This document shows, piece by piece, positions 1 to 9,853 of a stretch of DNA of 64,000 nt (position 1 is the stretch's first letter; every line of letters starts with the position of its first letter). This DNA is from Stenotrophomonas maltophilia (GTDB taxonomy: Bacteria; Pseudomonadota; Gammaproteobacteria; Xanthomonadales; Xanthomonadaceae). The position numbers were made by a program, and so were the translations under genes. The DNA is taken from assembly GCF_023518235.1 (NCBI RefSeq), contig NZ_CP090423.1, forward strand, positions 3,923,001 through 3,987,000. The letters are read 5' to 3'. The notes under the pieces are model-generated. The model did not search any database, was not told the origin of the DNA, and worked only from the letters and a program-made list of their open reading frames with translations.

Positions 1-1
1 G

Positions 2-1297
2 GTGCTGCAGCCGATCGCCGGCCAGCCGATGCTGGCACACGTGATCGCCGCGGCGCGCGAGCTGGACCCGGCGGCGATCCACGTGGTCCATGGCCACGGC
101 GGCGAAGCCGTGCGCCAGTACTTCGCCGGCCAGCAGGATCTGCAATGGGCTGAACAGGCACAACAGCTCGGCACCGGCCATGCGGTCGCACAAGCGATGC
201 CGCAGGTGCCCGATGCCGCGCAGGTGCTGGTGCTGTACGGCGACGTGCCGCTGATCCGCGCGCAGACCCTGCGCGACCTGCTGGCGCAGCCGGGGCGGTT
301 GGCAGTGCTGGTGGCCGAGGTGGATGACCCGACCGGCTATGGTCGCGTGCTGCGCGACGCCGAGGGCAAGGTCGGTGCGATCGTCGAGCAGAAGGATGCC
401 AGCGACGAGCAGCTGCGCGTACGCATCATCAACACCGGCATCATCGCCGCCGAATCCACTGCGCTGCGCCGCTGGCTGTCGCAGCTGTCCAACAGCAACG
501 CGCAGGGCGAGTATTACCTGACCGACGTGTTCGCTTTCGCCGCGCACGAGTACACCCCGGCCGAAATGGCGCTGGTTGCCGACCCGCAGGATGCCGAAGG
601 TGCCAATGATCCGTGGCAGCTGGCGCAGCTGGAGCGTGCCTGGCAACGTCGCGCGGTGCGTGCACTGTGCGCGCAGGGCGCGCGCGTGCGCGATCCGGCA
701 CGGCTGGATATCCGCGGTACCGTCACTGTCGGCAGCGACGTGCTGATCGATGTCGACGTCGTGCTGGAAGGCAACATCGTGCTGGGTGACGGCGTCACCA
801 TCGGTCCCTTCAACCGCCTGAAGGACGTCAACCTCGGGCCGGGCACCGAAGTGCGCGCGCATTGCGATCTGGAAGGCGTGGTCACCGAAGGCGCCGCGCA
901 GGTCGGCCCGTTCGCGCGGCTGCGGCCGGGCACCGTGCTGGCCGATGGCGTGCACGTCGGCAATTTCGTCGAAACCAAGAAGGTTACCCTCGGCGTCGGC
1001 AGCAAGGCCAATCACCTGACCTACCTGGGCGATGCGGTGATCGGCAGCAAGGTGAACATCGGCGCCGGCACCATCACCTGCAACTACGACGGGGTGAACA
1101 AGTTCACCACCACCATCGGCGACAATGCGTTCATCGGCTCCAACAGTTCGCTGGTGGCGCCGCTGACCATTGGCGATGGCGCGACCATCGCCGCCGGTTC
1201 GGTCATCACCCGCAATGCTCCGGACGGCAAGCTGACCCTGGCACGCGCACGACAGGAAACCATCGATGGCTGGAAGCGCCCGCTCAAGAAGTCCTGA
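2..1297 (+). CDS. glmU: Bifunctional UDP-N-acetylglucosamine pyrophosphorylase / glucosamine-1-phosphate N-acetyltransferase, 5' end cut by window
   Basis: GlmU makes UDP-GlcNAc in the cytoplasm: it acetylates glucosamine-1-phosphate, then couples it to UTP. About 431 residues are present against roughly 455 in the family, so the first 20-25 residues (including the start of the nucleotide-binding loop) lie outside the window; the GTG at position 2 is internal, not the start. Residues 1-200 are the uridyltransferase domain (VLYGDVPL, the INTGI strand, GEYYLTDV). From about residue 235 a left-handed beta-helix of hexapeptide repeats forms the acetyltransferase domain, with NFVETKK and NYDGVNK near its active site. 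The stop is followed at once by an overlapping GNAT frame. The product feeds peptidoglycan and LPS synthesis, and GlmS, which acts earlier in the pathway, is encoded 8.5 kb downstream. Confidence 0.97.
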   Translation: MLQPIAGQPMLAHVIAAARELDPAAIHVVHGHGGEAVRQYFAGQQDLQWAEQAQQLGTGHAVAQAMPQVPDAAQVLVLYGDVPLIRAQTLRDLLAQPGRLAVLVAEVDDPTGYGRVLRDAEGKVGAIVEQKDASDEQLRVRIINTGIIAAESTALRRWLSQLSNSNAQGEYYLTDVFAFAAHEYTPAEMALVADPQDAEGANDPWQLAQLERAWQRRAVRALCAQGARVRDPARLDIRGTVTVGSDVLIDVDVVLEGNIVLGDGVTIGPFNRLKDVNLGPGTEVRAHCDLEGVVTEGAAQVGPFARLRPGTVLADGVHVGNFVETKKVTLGVGSKANHLTYLGDAVIGSKVNIGAGTITCNYDGVNKFTTTIGDNAFIGSNSSLVAPLTIGDGATIAAGSVITRNAPDGKLTLARARQETIDGWKRPLKKS

Positions 1298-1799
1298 GCC
1301 GCGCCTTCCGCGCGCCGATGAACTCGACGCGCTGCCGGCCATCGAGCAGCGCGCCGGAGGGCTGTTGAAGGGTCATGAGGCGTATGCGGTGTTTGCCGCG
1401 CATGGCCTGGATCTGCGGGCACTGCACGCAGGCCTGCACCGCCGCCAGCTATGGGTGGTGGATGCGGCTGACGGTGGCATCGCCGGTTACCTGCTGGCGG
1501 GCGAACTGGCAGGTGAGTTCCACATACTGCAGATGGATGTGGACCCTGCGCATGCGCGGCAGGGCCATGGTCGTGCGTTGTTGCGCCATGTACTGGCACA
1601 GGCGCGGGCAGGCGGCTACCGATCGGCGGTGCTGACCACGCTGTCCGACGTGCCGTGGAATGCGGCCTTCTATGCCAGCGAAGGGTTCGTTACCGTAGCG
1701 GAAGCGGAGTGGGGCGCGGCGCTGCAGGCAGTGATGGCCGAAGAGGCCGCGTTGGGGTTTCCGATGCATCTGCGGGTGGCGATGCGGCTGCTCTGGTAG
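1266..1799 (+). CDS. GNAT family N-acetyltransferase
   Basis: A 177-residue protein with the GNAT fold. The acetyl-CoA pyrophosphate-binding motif is visible as [10 protein letters not shown] around residues 99-108, after the beta-4 strand [10 protein letters not shown]. Late motifs [12 protein letters not shown] are typical for the C-terminal half. Substrate unknown. The only good in-frame start, ATG 1266, overlaps the end of glmU by 32 bases, implying translational coupling; residues 1-15 look unconserved, so the true start might be a non-ATG codon slightly downstream. The stop codon TAG lies inside the GTAG end of a short palindromic repeat. Confidence 0.85.
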   Translation: MAGSARSRSPEPRLPRADELDALPAIEQRAGGLLKGHEAYAVFAAHGLDLRALHAGLHRRQLWVVDAADGGIAGYLLAGELAGEFHILQMDVDPAHARQGHGRALLRHVLAQARAGGYRSAVLTTLSDVPWNAAFYASEGFVTVAEAEWGAALQAVMAEEAALGFPMHLRVAMRLLW

Positions 1800-1819
1800 G
1801 TACCGACCTTGGTCGGCAC
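1795..1819. repeat. Short GTAG-type palindrome (GGTAGGTACCGACC...GGTCGGCAC)
   Basis: A stem-loop whose arms GTACCGACC and GGTCGGCAC pair around a TT loop, beginning with GGTAG. It belongs to the GTAG-ended dispersed repeats that occur many times here. Its GTAG supplies the stop codon of the upstream GNAT gene, and it sits between the convergent GNAT and histidine kinase genes. Confidence 0.6.
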
Positions 1820-1854
1820 ATTCACGCGTGGACCCACCAACGCGATCGGAGCGC

Positions 1855-3203
1855 TCACCCCACCGGCAGCAGAATCGATACGCACAGTCCACCATCGCCG
1901 CGATTCTGCAGCGACACGCGCCCGCCGTGCGCTTCCACAATCTCGCGCGTCAACGCCAGCCCCAACCCGGTGCCGTTGCGCTTGGTGGAATAGAACGGCA
2001 TCAACGCGTTCTGCAGCACCTGCTCGTTCATGCCCTTGCCGCGATCGAGCACATCCAGGCGCAGCCACTGCGGCAACCGCGTCAGCTGCACCTGCACGTC
2101 ATCGTTGGGCGGATCAGCCTCGGCGCAGGCTTCGTGCGCGTTCTTCAGCAGGTTCAGCAGGGCCTGCCCGAACTGCGCGATGTCGATGCGGCTGCTCAGC
2201 TCCTCGTCCGGCTCGCGATCCATGGTGAACGGAATCTGCTGGCGCAGGCTGGACAGGAACGGTGCCCAGTGCACGGTCTGCAGCTGCGGCTGTGGCAGTT
2301 TGGCAAAGCGTGCATAGCCGCGGATGAAGCCTTCCAGGTGGCGCGCGCGGTCTTCGATGGTGGTGAAGATCTCCGGCAGCCGGTCGAAGCGTTCGCGTTG
2401 CACCAGCACGCCGCCGGAATGAGCCAGCGAAGCAATCGGCGCCAGCGAATTGTTGAGCTCGTGGCTGATCACCCGGATCACCTTCTTCCAGGTCTGCACC
2501 TCCTGGCGTCGCAGTTCGGCGGTCAGCAGGCGCACCAGCAGCAGGTCATGCGGGCGGCCGTTGAGCTGGAACGCGCGACGCGAGAGGTGGTAGACCTGCT
2601 CGTCATCTTCATCGCCATCCTCGCCCTCGGCATGCACCGCGAACAGGCTGTCGCCGCCACGGGCGATGGCATCGCGCAGTTCCACCGGCACCTGCTCCAG
2701 CACGTCCTCCAGGCGCTGGCCTTCCAGCTTCCAGCCGCCGTGCAGCAGCTTGCGTGCGGCCAGGTTGGAGAACACCACGCGGGCGATGCCATCACCGCCG
2801 GAGGCGATCAGCAACATCGCCACCGGCGTGTTCTGCACCATGGTGTCCAGCAGCAGTTCGCGCTGCACCAGGCCCTGCCGCTGCGCGCGCAGCACGTCGC
2901 CCAGTTCGCGGTGGGCCTGCACCAGGTCGCCCAGCTCGTCATTGCCCGGCCAGTGCACGCCGAAGTTGTACTCGCCATCGCGGTAGCTGCTGGTGGTACC
3001 GGACAGGGCGCGCATCAGCGAACGCACCGGCGCGGTGGCGCGGCGCAGCGTCCACCACATCAGCGACAGCAGGATCAGTGCCGATACCGTGGTCACCACC
3101 CAGCCGTGATCCATCCAGTAGGCCAGCAGCCATGGCAATGCGGCGGCCAGCGCCAGCACCGGCAGCAGGCGCAGGAACAGGCGGAAGGTGAAGGAGCGCC
3201 GCT

Positions 3204-3207
<4 letters not shown>
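1855..3207 (-). CDS. NtrY-like sensor histidine kinase
   Basis: A 450-residue inner-membrane histidine kinase. Two hydrophobic segments (about residues 10-30 and 36-54) are separated by only a few residues, so there is no real periplasmic domain; this suggests sensing within the membrane or in the cytoplasm. A HAMP-like linker and a PAS-like region (about 115-225) follow. The H-box is VISHELNNSLAP with phospho-accepting His249. The ATPase domain shows the N-box (LLNLLKNAHEA, Asn356), G1 (DRGKGM) and G2 (GTGLGLAL). Its start overlaps the stop of the response regulator gene by 4 bases (ATGA), so the two are co-translated partners. It probably phosphorylates the sigma-54 activator encoded just upstream in transcription. 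Confidence 0.93.
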
Positions 3208-4550
<1,343 letters not shown>

Positions 4551-4604
4551 CAAGCAGTTCTGCGGAAAGGGATGGGCGGCGCCGTTGGAGCCGTTCGCGT
4601 GCCT

Positions 4605-4624
4605 GCGCCGGGAGAGCCCGGCGC
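4605..4624. repeat. Intercistronic hairpin, degenerate SMAG-like repeat
   Basis: GCGCCGGG-AGAG-CCCGGCGC forms a perfect 8-bp stem with a 4-base loop in the 120-base gap between the PDZ gene and the response regulator gene. With its flank it reads GGTGGCGCCGGG on the minus strand, close to the GTAGCGCCGGG repeats elsewhere. It could separate or stabilise the transport and regulatory halves of the operon mRNA. Confidence 0.5.
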
Positions 4625-4670
4625 CACCCATCAAGCATAGCCAAACCGGCGCCCGTGCAGGGCGCGTTGC

Positions 4671-5063
4671 TCAGCGCTGCGGCGCCGGAGGGGGCGGCGG
4701 CGGCGGAGGTGGTGGCGGGGCGACCAGCGCCAGGCGCCAGGCGACCGCATCCACCGGTACCGTCAGCTCGCGCTTGTCGCGCCGCAGCAACAGGTACACG
4801 GTCGGTGCGGTGGTCTGGCGCAGGGCCTCGCTCAGATGCTCGACCCGGCGCACGGCGGTATCGTTCACCCGCAGGATGCGGTCGCCGTGGCGCACGCCGA
4901 AGCGTGCCTCCGGTTTAGCCGCCTCCACATGCACCTGGCCCTCGGTCGAGCGCAGCGACAAGCGCGCATCGTCCTGGCGCCATTCCAGTGTCTGCGCGCT
5001 GCCACCGCCGGCCAGCGCCGGCAGTGGCAGAAGCAGCATCAACGCCATCGTGCAGGCGCGCAT
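4671..5063 (-). CDS. Small secreted PDZ-domain protein with a polyproline tail
   Basis: A 130-residue protein beginning with a Sec signal peptide (MRACTMALMLLLPLPALAGG). A single PDZ-like domain follows; GVRHGDRILRVND is the typical PDZ core. The C-terminus is an uninterrupted run of 11 prolines followed by APQR. ATG 5063 is chosen because the signal peptide starts there and it follows the permease stop by one base; a longer frame upstream adds only basic residues. The position within the efflux operon suggests a periplasmic accessory to the transporter or to signalling, but no function is established. Eleven prolines in a row would be expected to need EF-P for translation. Confidence 0.8.
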   Translation of the reverse strand: MRACTMALMLLLPLPALAGGGSAQTLEWRQDDARLSLRSTEGQVHVEAAKPEARFGVRHGDRILRVNDTAVRRVEHLSEALRQTTAPTVYLLLRRDKRELTVPVDAVAWRLALVAPPPPPPPPPPPAPQR

Positions 5064-5064
5064 C

Positions 5065-6282
5065 TCACGCCCCTCGCGTGGCGACGGCCGGCGGCACCGC
5101 TGCCGCACGCCGGGCCGGCCCGAACACCGCGATCTGGCCCAGCACCCACAGCAGCAGCGCGCCCAGCGGCAGGTAGAACAGTGGCATGCGCGGCAGCTCG
5201 TACAGGTTCATCAGGGCCAGATTGATCGCATAGGCAGCCAGCATGCCCAGCACGATGCCCAGCGTGGCCAGCAGGAAGTTCTCGGTCTGGAAGTAACGCA
5301 GGATCTGCCCACGGGTGGCGCCCAGTGCACGGCGGATGCCGATCTGCTTGCTGCGCTGCTGCACCCAGAAGCTGGCCAGGCCGATGATGCCCAGCGCGGT
5401 GACCACCAGCAGCGAGATGCTGACGGTGATCAGCAGGCCGACCATGGCGCGGTCATTCTTGAAGAAATCCTTGCGCTGGTCTTCATAGGTCAGCTTGTCG
5501 CGCATCAGCCGGTTGGGGTCGTTGCGTTCCAGCGCGACCGCACCGGCGTCGAGCACTTCCTGGCGGCGTTCCGGCGAAGTGCGCAGCATGTAGGTACCAC
5601 CGTCGTCGAAGGTGCGCCGTACCGGCAGCAGCATCGAGTTGGTCCAGTTGTCATTCCAGCCATTGGGCGTGCTGAGCGTGTCGACGATGCCGACCACGTG
5701 CAGCGGCTGCTTGCCCATGTAGTAGGTCTTGCCCAGCGCGCTGCCGTTGGGTTCCATCTTGGCGGCAGTGGACTGGGTGAAGATCACCGGGATGGCCTTT
5801 TCCTTGGCGCCGCCCTTGCTGACGTCTTCGAAGTTCTGGTACTCGTCGGGCAGGAAGTCGCGGCCGGCGATCAGGTTGATGCCCATCGTGGCCAACCCGT
5901 TCTCCGAGAGGGTGTACATCGAAGCGTTGGTGGTCGGCCGTTCCTGGTCGACCTCGCGCGAGATGCTGCTGCTGGAGGAGCCGTTGCGGAACGGAACCTG
6001 GTTGATGATGGTGGCGTTGCTGACGCCGGGAATCGCACGCAGCGAGGCCAGATCCTCGCGGGTGCGGGCCAGGGCGTCGGTCTGCTTGCCGATGCCGCTG
6101 ACGCGCAGCATCACCAGTTCGTTCTCGGCGATGCCACTGGGCATGCTGATCTTCTCCACGCGCTGGCTGACCAGGAACAGCGCGTTGCAGACGATGGCGC
6201 AGGTCAGTGCGACTTCCAGCACGATCAGGGCGGCAGCGGTCTTGTGCCGGCGCAGTGTGCTGAGGATGGGGCGGATGTCCAT
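5065..6282 (-). CDS. ABC transporter permease, FtsX/MacB type (second copy)
   Basis: A 405-residue permease with one N-terminal membrane helix (AAALIVLEVALTCAIV), a large periplasmic MacB-PCD domain (about 45-275) and three C-terminal helices of the FtsX family. The GIRRALGATRGQI motif in the first cytoplasmic loop is the family hallmark. The start is ATG 6282, 20 bases after the stop of the other permease; the longer upstream frame is non-family sequence. It probably forms a heterodimer with the neighbouring permease, driven by the ATPase and coupled to the HlyD-like adaptor. In MacB-like mechanotransmission systems such complexes move periplasmic substrates outward. Substrate unknown. Confidence 0.92.
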   Translation of the reverse strand: MDIRPILSTLRRHKTAAALIVLEVALTCAIVCNALFLVSQRVEKISMPSGIAENELVMLRVSGIGKQTDALARTREDLASLRAIPGVSNATIINQVPFRNGSSSSSISREVDQERPTTNASMYTLSENGLATMGINLIAGRDFLPDEYQNFEDVSKGGAKEKAIPVIFTQSTAAKMEPNGSALGKTYYMGKQPLHVVGIVDTLSTPNGWNDNWTNSMLLPVRRTFDDGGTYMLRTSPERRQEVLDAGAVALERNDPNRLMRDKLTYEDQRKDFFKNDRAMVGLLITVSISLLVVTALGIIGLASFWVQQRSKQIGIRRALGATRGQILRYFQTENFLLATLGIVLGMLAAYAINLALMNLYELPRMPLFYLPLGALLLWVLGQIAVFGPARRAAAVPPAVATRGA

Positions 6283-6302
6283 GGGAGTCCTCGTTCGGGT
6301 GC

Positions 6303-7601
6303 TTACTGCGACTTGAGCTGGATGGCCGGGGTGACCTGCATGGCACGCCAGGCGGGCAGGAAACCGGCGGCAAGGCTGGCAAACAGGGTCAGGCCCAGTG
6401 CGAGCAGCAGCATGTTGCCGTCCAGGTGGGCCAGCTTGGCGTACTCCACCGGTTGCTGGCGCACCGCGAACAGGCCGAGCAGGGCCAGGCCGATGCCGAG
6501 CACGCCACCGACCACACCGACCGCGCCGGCTTCCACCAGGCACTGCAGGAAGATCTGGCCGCGGCTGGCGCCCAGGGCACGGCGCACGCCGATCTCACCG
6601 CTGCGGCGCAGGAACTTGGCCAGCAGCAGGCCGACCGTGTTGACCAGGCAGACACCGAGGAAGCCCAGCGCCAGCCACAGCTGCAGGCGCACATCGCTGG
6701 GCACCGCGCCGTTGAAGTCCAGCCATTCCATCACGGTGCGCAGGCGCACGTTCGGCGGGTGCTTGAAGCGGCCGGCCTCGCGCTGTTGGGTCGAATAGTT
6801 CTCCAGGTAACGGCGGTAATCGCCGGCCTTGGCCGGGTCCATCTCCACCCAGTACTGCAGCCAGGCGCAGGGAGCGTTGAGCGAATAGCTGTTGCCGTCG
6901 GGGTTCTCGCCGAAGCAGTTCATGTTGCCGTTGTTGCCCAGCTTCAGATCGAACGAGGTGGAGATCGGCAGCAGCAGGTCTTCGTTCTTGCCGTAGCTGC
7001 CGGTGGTCAGGTCATAGAAGTGCGGCTCCGGGCTCCATTCCTTCATCACGCCGACGATGCGGTAGCTCTGGCCCTCCATGCGCAGGTCGCGGCCCACGCT
7101 GTTGGCACCCTGGTACAGCTTGTCATTGAGCGCCTTGGAGATGACCACCACGCGCGCGCGTCCGTCATCGTCCTCGCGCGTCCACGGACGGCCGTACTGC
7201 ATGGGCACCTCGAACATCGGGAAGAAGTCGGCCGAGGTCCAGCGGGTGTCGATGCTGAAGGGCTTGAGGGTGCTGTTGTCCGGTTCGATGGTGCCGCCGC
7301 CGCCGCTCATCAGCGCCTGGCGTTCGCCCTTGGCTTCGCGCAGCAGCGCTTCACCGTCGAAGCGGGTCAACTGGGTTTCCGGCTCTTCGCCGGCGACATA
7401 GGCGCCGGTGGCGGCGTCGAGCTGCACGTAGAACAGGCGGTCGCTCTTGCCGGGAATCGGGTCGCCGGACAGCACATGGAACACGGTCAGGGTAGTCATC
7501 GAGGCACCGATGCCAAGCGCGATGGCGATCACCATCAGCGCGGTCAGGACCTTGTTGCGGCGGAAGCTGCGGGCCGCCAATCGGGCGTAGTAGGCGAACA
7601 T
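6303..7601 (-). CDS. ABC transporter permease, FtsX/MacB type (first copy)
   Basis: A 432-residue inner-membrane permease with the same layout as its neighbour: an N-terminal helix (VLTALMVIAIALGIGASM), a long periplasmic MacB-PCD domain and three C-terminal helices around GVRRALGASRGQIFLQ. The two permeases have diverged in the periplasmic domain but keep the same core motifs, which fits a heterodimer. It starts 10 bases after the ATPase gene ends, so the genes are clearly one operon. The substrate cannot be read from the sequence. Confidence 0.92.
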   Translation of the reverse strand: MFAYYARLAARSFRRNKVLTALMVIAIALGIGASMTTLTVFHVLSGDPIPGKSDRLFYVQLDAATGAYVAGEEPETQLTRFDGEALLREAKGERQALMSGGGGTIEPDNSTLKPFSIDTRWTSADFFPMFEVPMQYGRPWTREDDDGRARVVVISKALNDKLYQGANSVGRDLRMEGQSYRIVGVMKEWSPEPHFYDLTTGSYGKNEDLLLPISTSFDLKLGNNGNMNCFGENPDGNSYSLNAPCAWLQYWVEMDPAKAGDYRRYLENYSTQQREAGRFKHPPNVRLRTVMEWLDFNGAVPSDVRLQLWLALGFLGVCLVNTVGLLLAKFLRRSGEIGVRRALGASRGQIFLQCLVEAGAVGVVGGVLGIGLALLGLFAVRQQPVEYAKLAHLDGNMLLLALGLTLFASLAAGFLPAWRAMQVTPAIQLKSQ

Positions 7602-7611
7602 GGTCGGGCCC

Positions 7612-8337
7612 TCACTCGTTGACGGCGACGATGTGGCGCACCGGCGTGGCCAGCACCGGCTCGCGCACCAGGTCGGTCACCTGGCCATCGACGATGTGCA
7701 CGTTGCGCTGTGCACGCGCGGCCAGTTCCGGGTCGTGGGTGACCATCACGATGGTGGTGCCGGCGGCGTTGATCTCTTCCAGCAGTTCCATCACGCCACG
7801 TGCCATCTGCGTATCCAGGTTGCCGGTCGGTTCGTCGGCCAGCAGCAGGCGCGGGCTGCCGGCCAGGGCGCGCGCGATGGCCGCGCGCTGCTGCTGGCCG
7901 CCGGACAGTTCATTGGGGTAGTGCTTCATGCGCGAGCCGAGGCCGACCTGGCTCAGCGCCTTTTCGATGCGCTCGCGGCGCTCGCTGGCGCTCATCTTCC
8001 GGTAGCGCAGCGGCACATCGACGTTGTCGAACAGGTTGAGGTCGGGAATCAGGTTGAAGCCCTGGAAGATGAAGCCGATCTTCTGGTTGCGCAGGCGGCT
8101 GCGGGCGTCGTCGCCCAGCGTGCTCACGTCCTGGCCGTCGAGCATGTAGGTGCCGCTGGTGAAGGTTTCCAGCAGGCCGGCGATATTGAGGAAGGTGGTC
8201 TTGCCGGAACCGGACGGACCGGTGACGGCGACGAACTCGCCTTCCTTGACCTGCAGTTCCAGCGAGCGCAACGCATGGGTTTCCACCTGTTCGGTGCGGA
8301 AGACCTTGGCGACCGAGCGCATTTCGAGCATGTACAT
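7612..8337 (-). CDS. ABC transporter ATP-binding protein, MacB/LolD type
   Basis: A 241-residue stand-alone nucleotide-binding subunit. Walker A is GPSGSGKTT (about 40-48), the Q-loop is FIFQGFNLIPDL, the signature is LSGGQQQR, Walker B is LLLADEPTGNLD and the H-loop is MVTHDPE. The LNIAGLLE and TGNLD sequences are typical of the lipoprotein/macrolide exporter (LolD/MacB/FtsE) branch. It lies between the HlyD-like adaptor (35-base gap) and the first permease (10-base gap) and supplies ATP-driven energy to that complex. Confidence 0.95.
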   Translation of the reverse strand: MYMLEMRSVAKVFRTEQVETHALRSLELQVKEGEFVAVTGPSGSGKTTFLNIAGLLETFTSGTYMLDGQDVSTLGDDARSRLRNQKIGFIFQGFNLIPDLNLFDNVDVPLRYRKMSASERRERIEKALSQVGLGSRMKHYPNELSGGQQQRAAIARALAGSPRLLLADEPTGNLDTQMARGVMELLEEINAAGTTIVMVTHDPELAARAQRNVHIVDGQVTDLVREPVLATPVRHIVAVNE

Positions 8338-8372
8338 GGGGTGTCCTCTCTCCAGGATTCAGGGTTCAGGTA

Positions 8373-9659
8373 TCAGTTGACGGAGACGCGCTCGGCGTCC
8401 TTGAACAGGTCGCTGCCGGAGACCACGATGCGGTCGCCCGGTTGCACACCCGACTTGATTTCCACTTCGCCCAGGCTGCTGACGCCCAGTTCCACCGGAC
8501 GGCGCACGGCGGTGCGGCCATCCATCACGTAGGCCATGCCGTTGCCCTGTTCGACGAACGGGCCGCGCTCGACCTTCAGCACGTTCTTGCGGGTATCGAG
8601 CAGCACGCGCACCGACATCCGCTGGCTCTGGCGCAGGCCTTCCGGCTGCGCGCTGGCGAAGCGCACGCGGGCGTTGACCTCGCCGTTGACCACTTCCGGC
8701 GACACCGCGCTGATCTCACCCGGGAACGGCTGGCCGTTGCCGCCGGTCAGCTGTGCCGGCATGCCGATCGCCAGATCGCGGGCGAAGCTTTCCGGCACCT
8801 TGATCTCGACTTCAAACTTGGACAGGTCGACCACGCCCAGCACCGGCGCGTTGGCGGCCAGGTTGGTGGACTGCACCGCCTGCACCTGGCCGACCTGGCC
8901 ATCGAACGGTGCGCGCAGGGGCAGCGCATCGACCTGGCGCTGCACTTCAGCCACCACCGCCTTCTGGCGATCGGCCAGCAGGCGCTTGTTGCGCGCGTCC
9001 AGGTCGGCGCCCTGGCTCTGCAGGCGGGCGTCGGTGGTGGCGTTGGCCAGGGTGATGTCGGCCTTCTTCAGCGAGTCCTTGGCCTTGGCCAGGTCGATCT
9101 GCGGCACCGCGCCACCGTCGTAGCCGCGCTGGTAGCGCTGCAGGTCGCGGTCGGCGGCCTGCCGTTCGATGGTGGCCTGGTCGGTCTCCTTGCGCGACTT
9201 GGCGCGGGCCAGGGTGGCGTCCAGCGCGGCGCGGCTGGCCTCGGCCTCCAGGCCGGCCAGGGTGGCCTGCTCCTGGGCCAGCTTGCTGCGCAGTTCCGGG
9301 CTGTCGATGATCGCCAGCTCCTGGCCCTTCTTCACCACATCGCCGGCCACCACCTTCAGGTCCACGGTACCGGCCGAGATGGCGTACAGGATCGGGCTGT
9401 TGGCGGCGATCACCCGGCCATCGGCGGCGATGTCGCGCACCAGGTCGCCGCGCTTCACTTCGGCGATGCGCACGCGGCTGCTGTCGAAGGAGCGGCTGGC
9501 ATTGGACCAGGCATGCACGGCCCAGCCGATGCCGGCGATCAGGGCGATGGCGCCCAGGGCCGGCCAGCGGTAGCGGTGCCAGCTGGCGCCGGTGGCGCTG
9601 GCCGGGGCGGAGGAAACGATCTGGTCCTGGGCGGAAGTGTCGCGGATCATCGGGTGCAT
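8373..9659 (-). CDS. HlyD/MacA-like periplasmic adaptor subunit
   Basis: A 428-residue adaptor anchored by one N-terminal helix (about 30-50, WPALGAIALIAGIGWAV). A lipoyl half-motif (DVVKKGQELAIID), a long alpha-hairpin rich in Ala, Gln and Lys, and a beta-barrel and membrane-proximal region follow. It would bridge the ABC permeases to an outer-membrane channel, which is not encoded nearby. ATG 9659 is used; ATG 9650 (MIRDTSA) is an equally possible start. It is the first gene of the operon, directly downstream of the predicted sigma-54 promoter. Confidence 0.92.
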   Translation of the reverse strand: MHPMIRDTSAQDQIVSSAPASATGASWHRYRWPALGAIALIAGIGWAVHAWSNASRSFDSSRVRIAEVKRGDLVRDIAADGRVIAANSPILYAISAGTVDLKVVAGDVVKKGQELAIIDSPELRSKLAQEQATLAGLEAEASRAALDATLARAKSRKETDQATIERQAADRDLQRYQRGYDGGAVPQIDLAKAKDSLKKADITLANATTDARLQSQGADLDARNKRLLADRQKAVVAEVQRQVDALPLRAPFDGQVGQVQAVQSTNLAANAPVLGVVDLSKFEVEIKVPESFARDLAIGMPAQLTGGNGQPFPGEISAVSPEVVNGEVNARVRFASAQPEGLRQSQRMSVRVLLDTRKNVLKVERGPFVEQGNGMAYVMDGRTAVRRPVELGVSSLGEVEIKSGVQPGDRIVVSGSDLFKDAERVSVN

Positions 9660-9682
9660 GCCTGACGGTGGTAGCCAGTACC

Positions 9683-9700
9683 AAGCACGTAGCGTGCCAA
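9683..9700 (-). promoter_or_regulatory. Sigma-54 (RpoN) promoter of the ABC efflux operon
   Basis: On the minus strand the site reads TTGGCACGCTACGTGCTT. It keeps the obligatory GG (-24) and GC (-12) with exactly 10 bases between them and matches TGGCACG-N4-TTGC at all but one base. It lies 24 bases upstream of the adaptor ATG. The operon itself encodes a sigma-54 activator, which makes the assignment much more likely than chance. Confidence 0.8.
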
Positions 9701-9742
9701 CTTTATTTCATTTGTTTTCAATGAGTTGGAGATGGCGCGGAC

Positions 9743-9776
9743 GTGTCCGGGTGTCCGCGGACACCTTTCCGGACAC
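9743..9776. promoter_or_regulatory. Palindromic enhancer cluster for the sigma-54 activator
   Basis: A perfect 14-base palindrome, GTGTCCGCGGACAC (9751-9764), is flanked by GTGTCCGG (9743-9750) and CCGGACAC (9769-9776), so four half-sites are nested symmetrically. Its centre is about 70 bases upstream of the -12 element, at a distance usual for NtrC-type enhancers. Two further CGGACA half-sites at 9787 and 9805 reach into the glmS promoter region. Confidence 0.7.
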
Positions 9777-9817
9777 TTTCATTAAGCGGACAGGAGGGGG
9801 AAGGCGGACACGCACGC

Positions 9818-9823
9818 TAGAAT
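9818..9823 (+). promoter_or_regulatory. Probable -10 element of glmS
   Basis: TAGAAT stands 30 bases before the glmS ATG. No clear -35 is visible; the -35 region instead holds two direct CGGACA repeats spaced 18 bases apart (9787 and 9805) that match the efflux-operon enhancer half-sites. Confidence 0.4.
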
Positions 9824-9853
9824 GCCGCGATCGTCTTCAAGGAAACGCGTGAC

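Noticed and set aside
9660..9853. glmS ribozyme upstream of glmS
   Set aside because: No ribozyme core is seen; the gap is explained by two divergent promoters and the enhancer palindromes.
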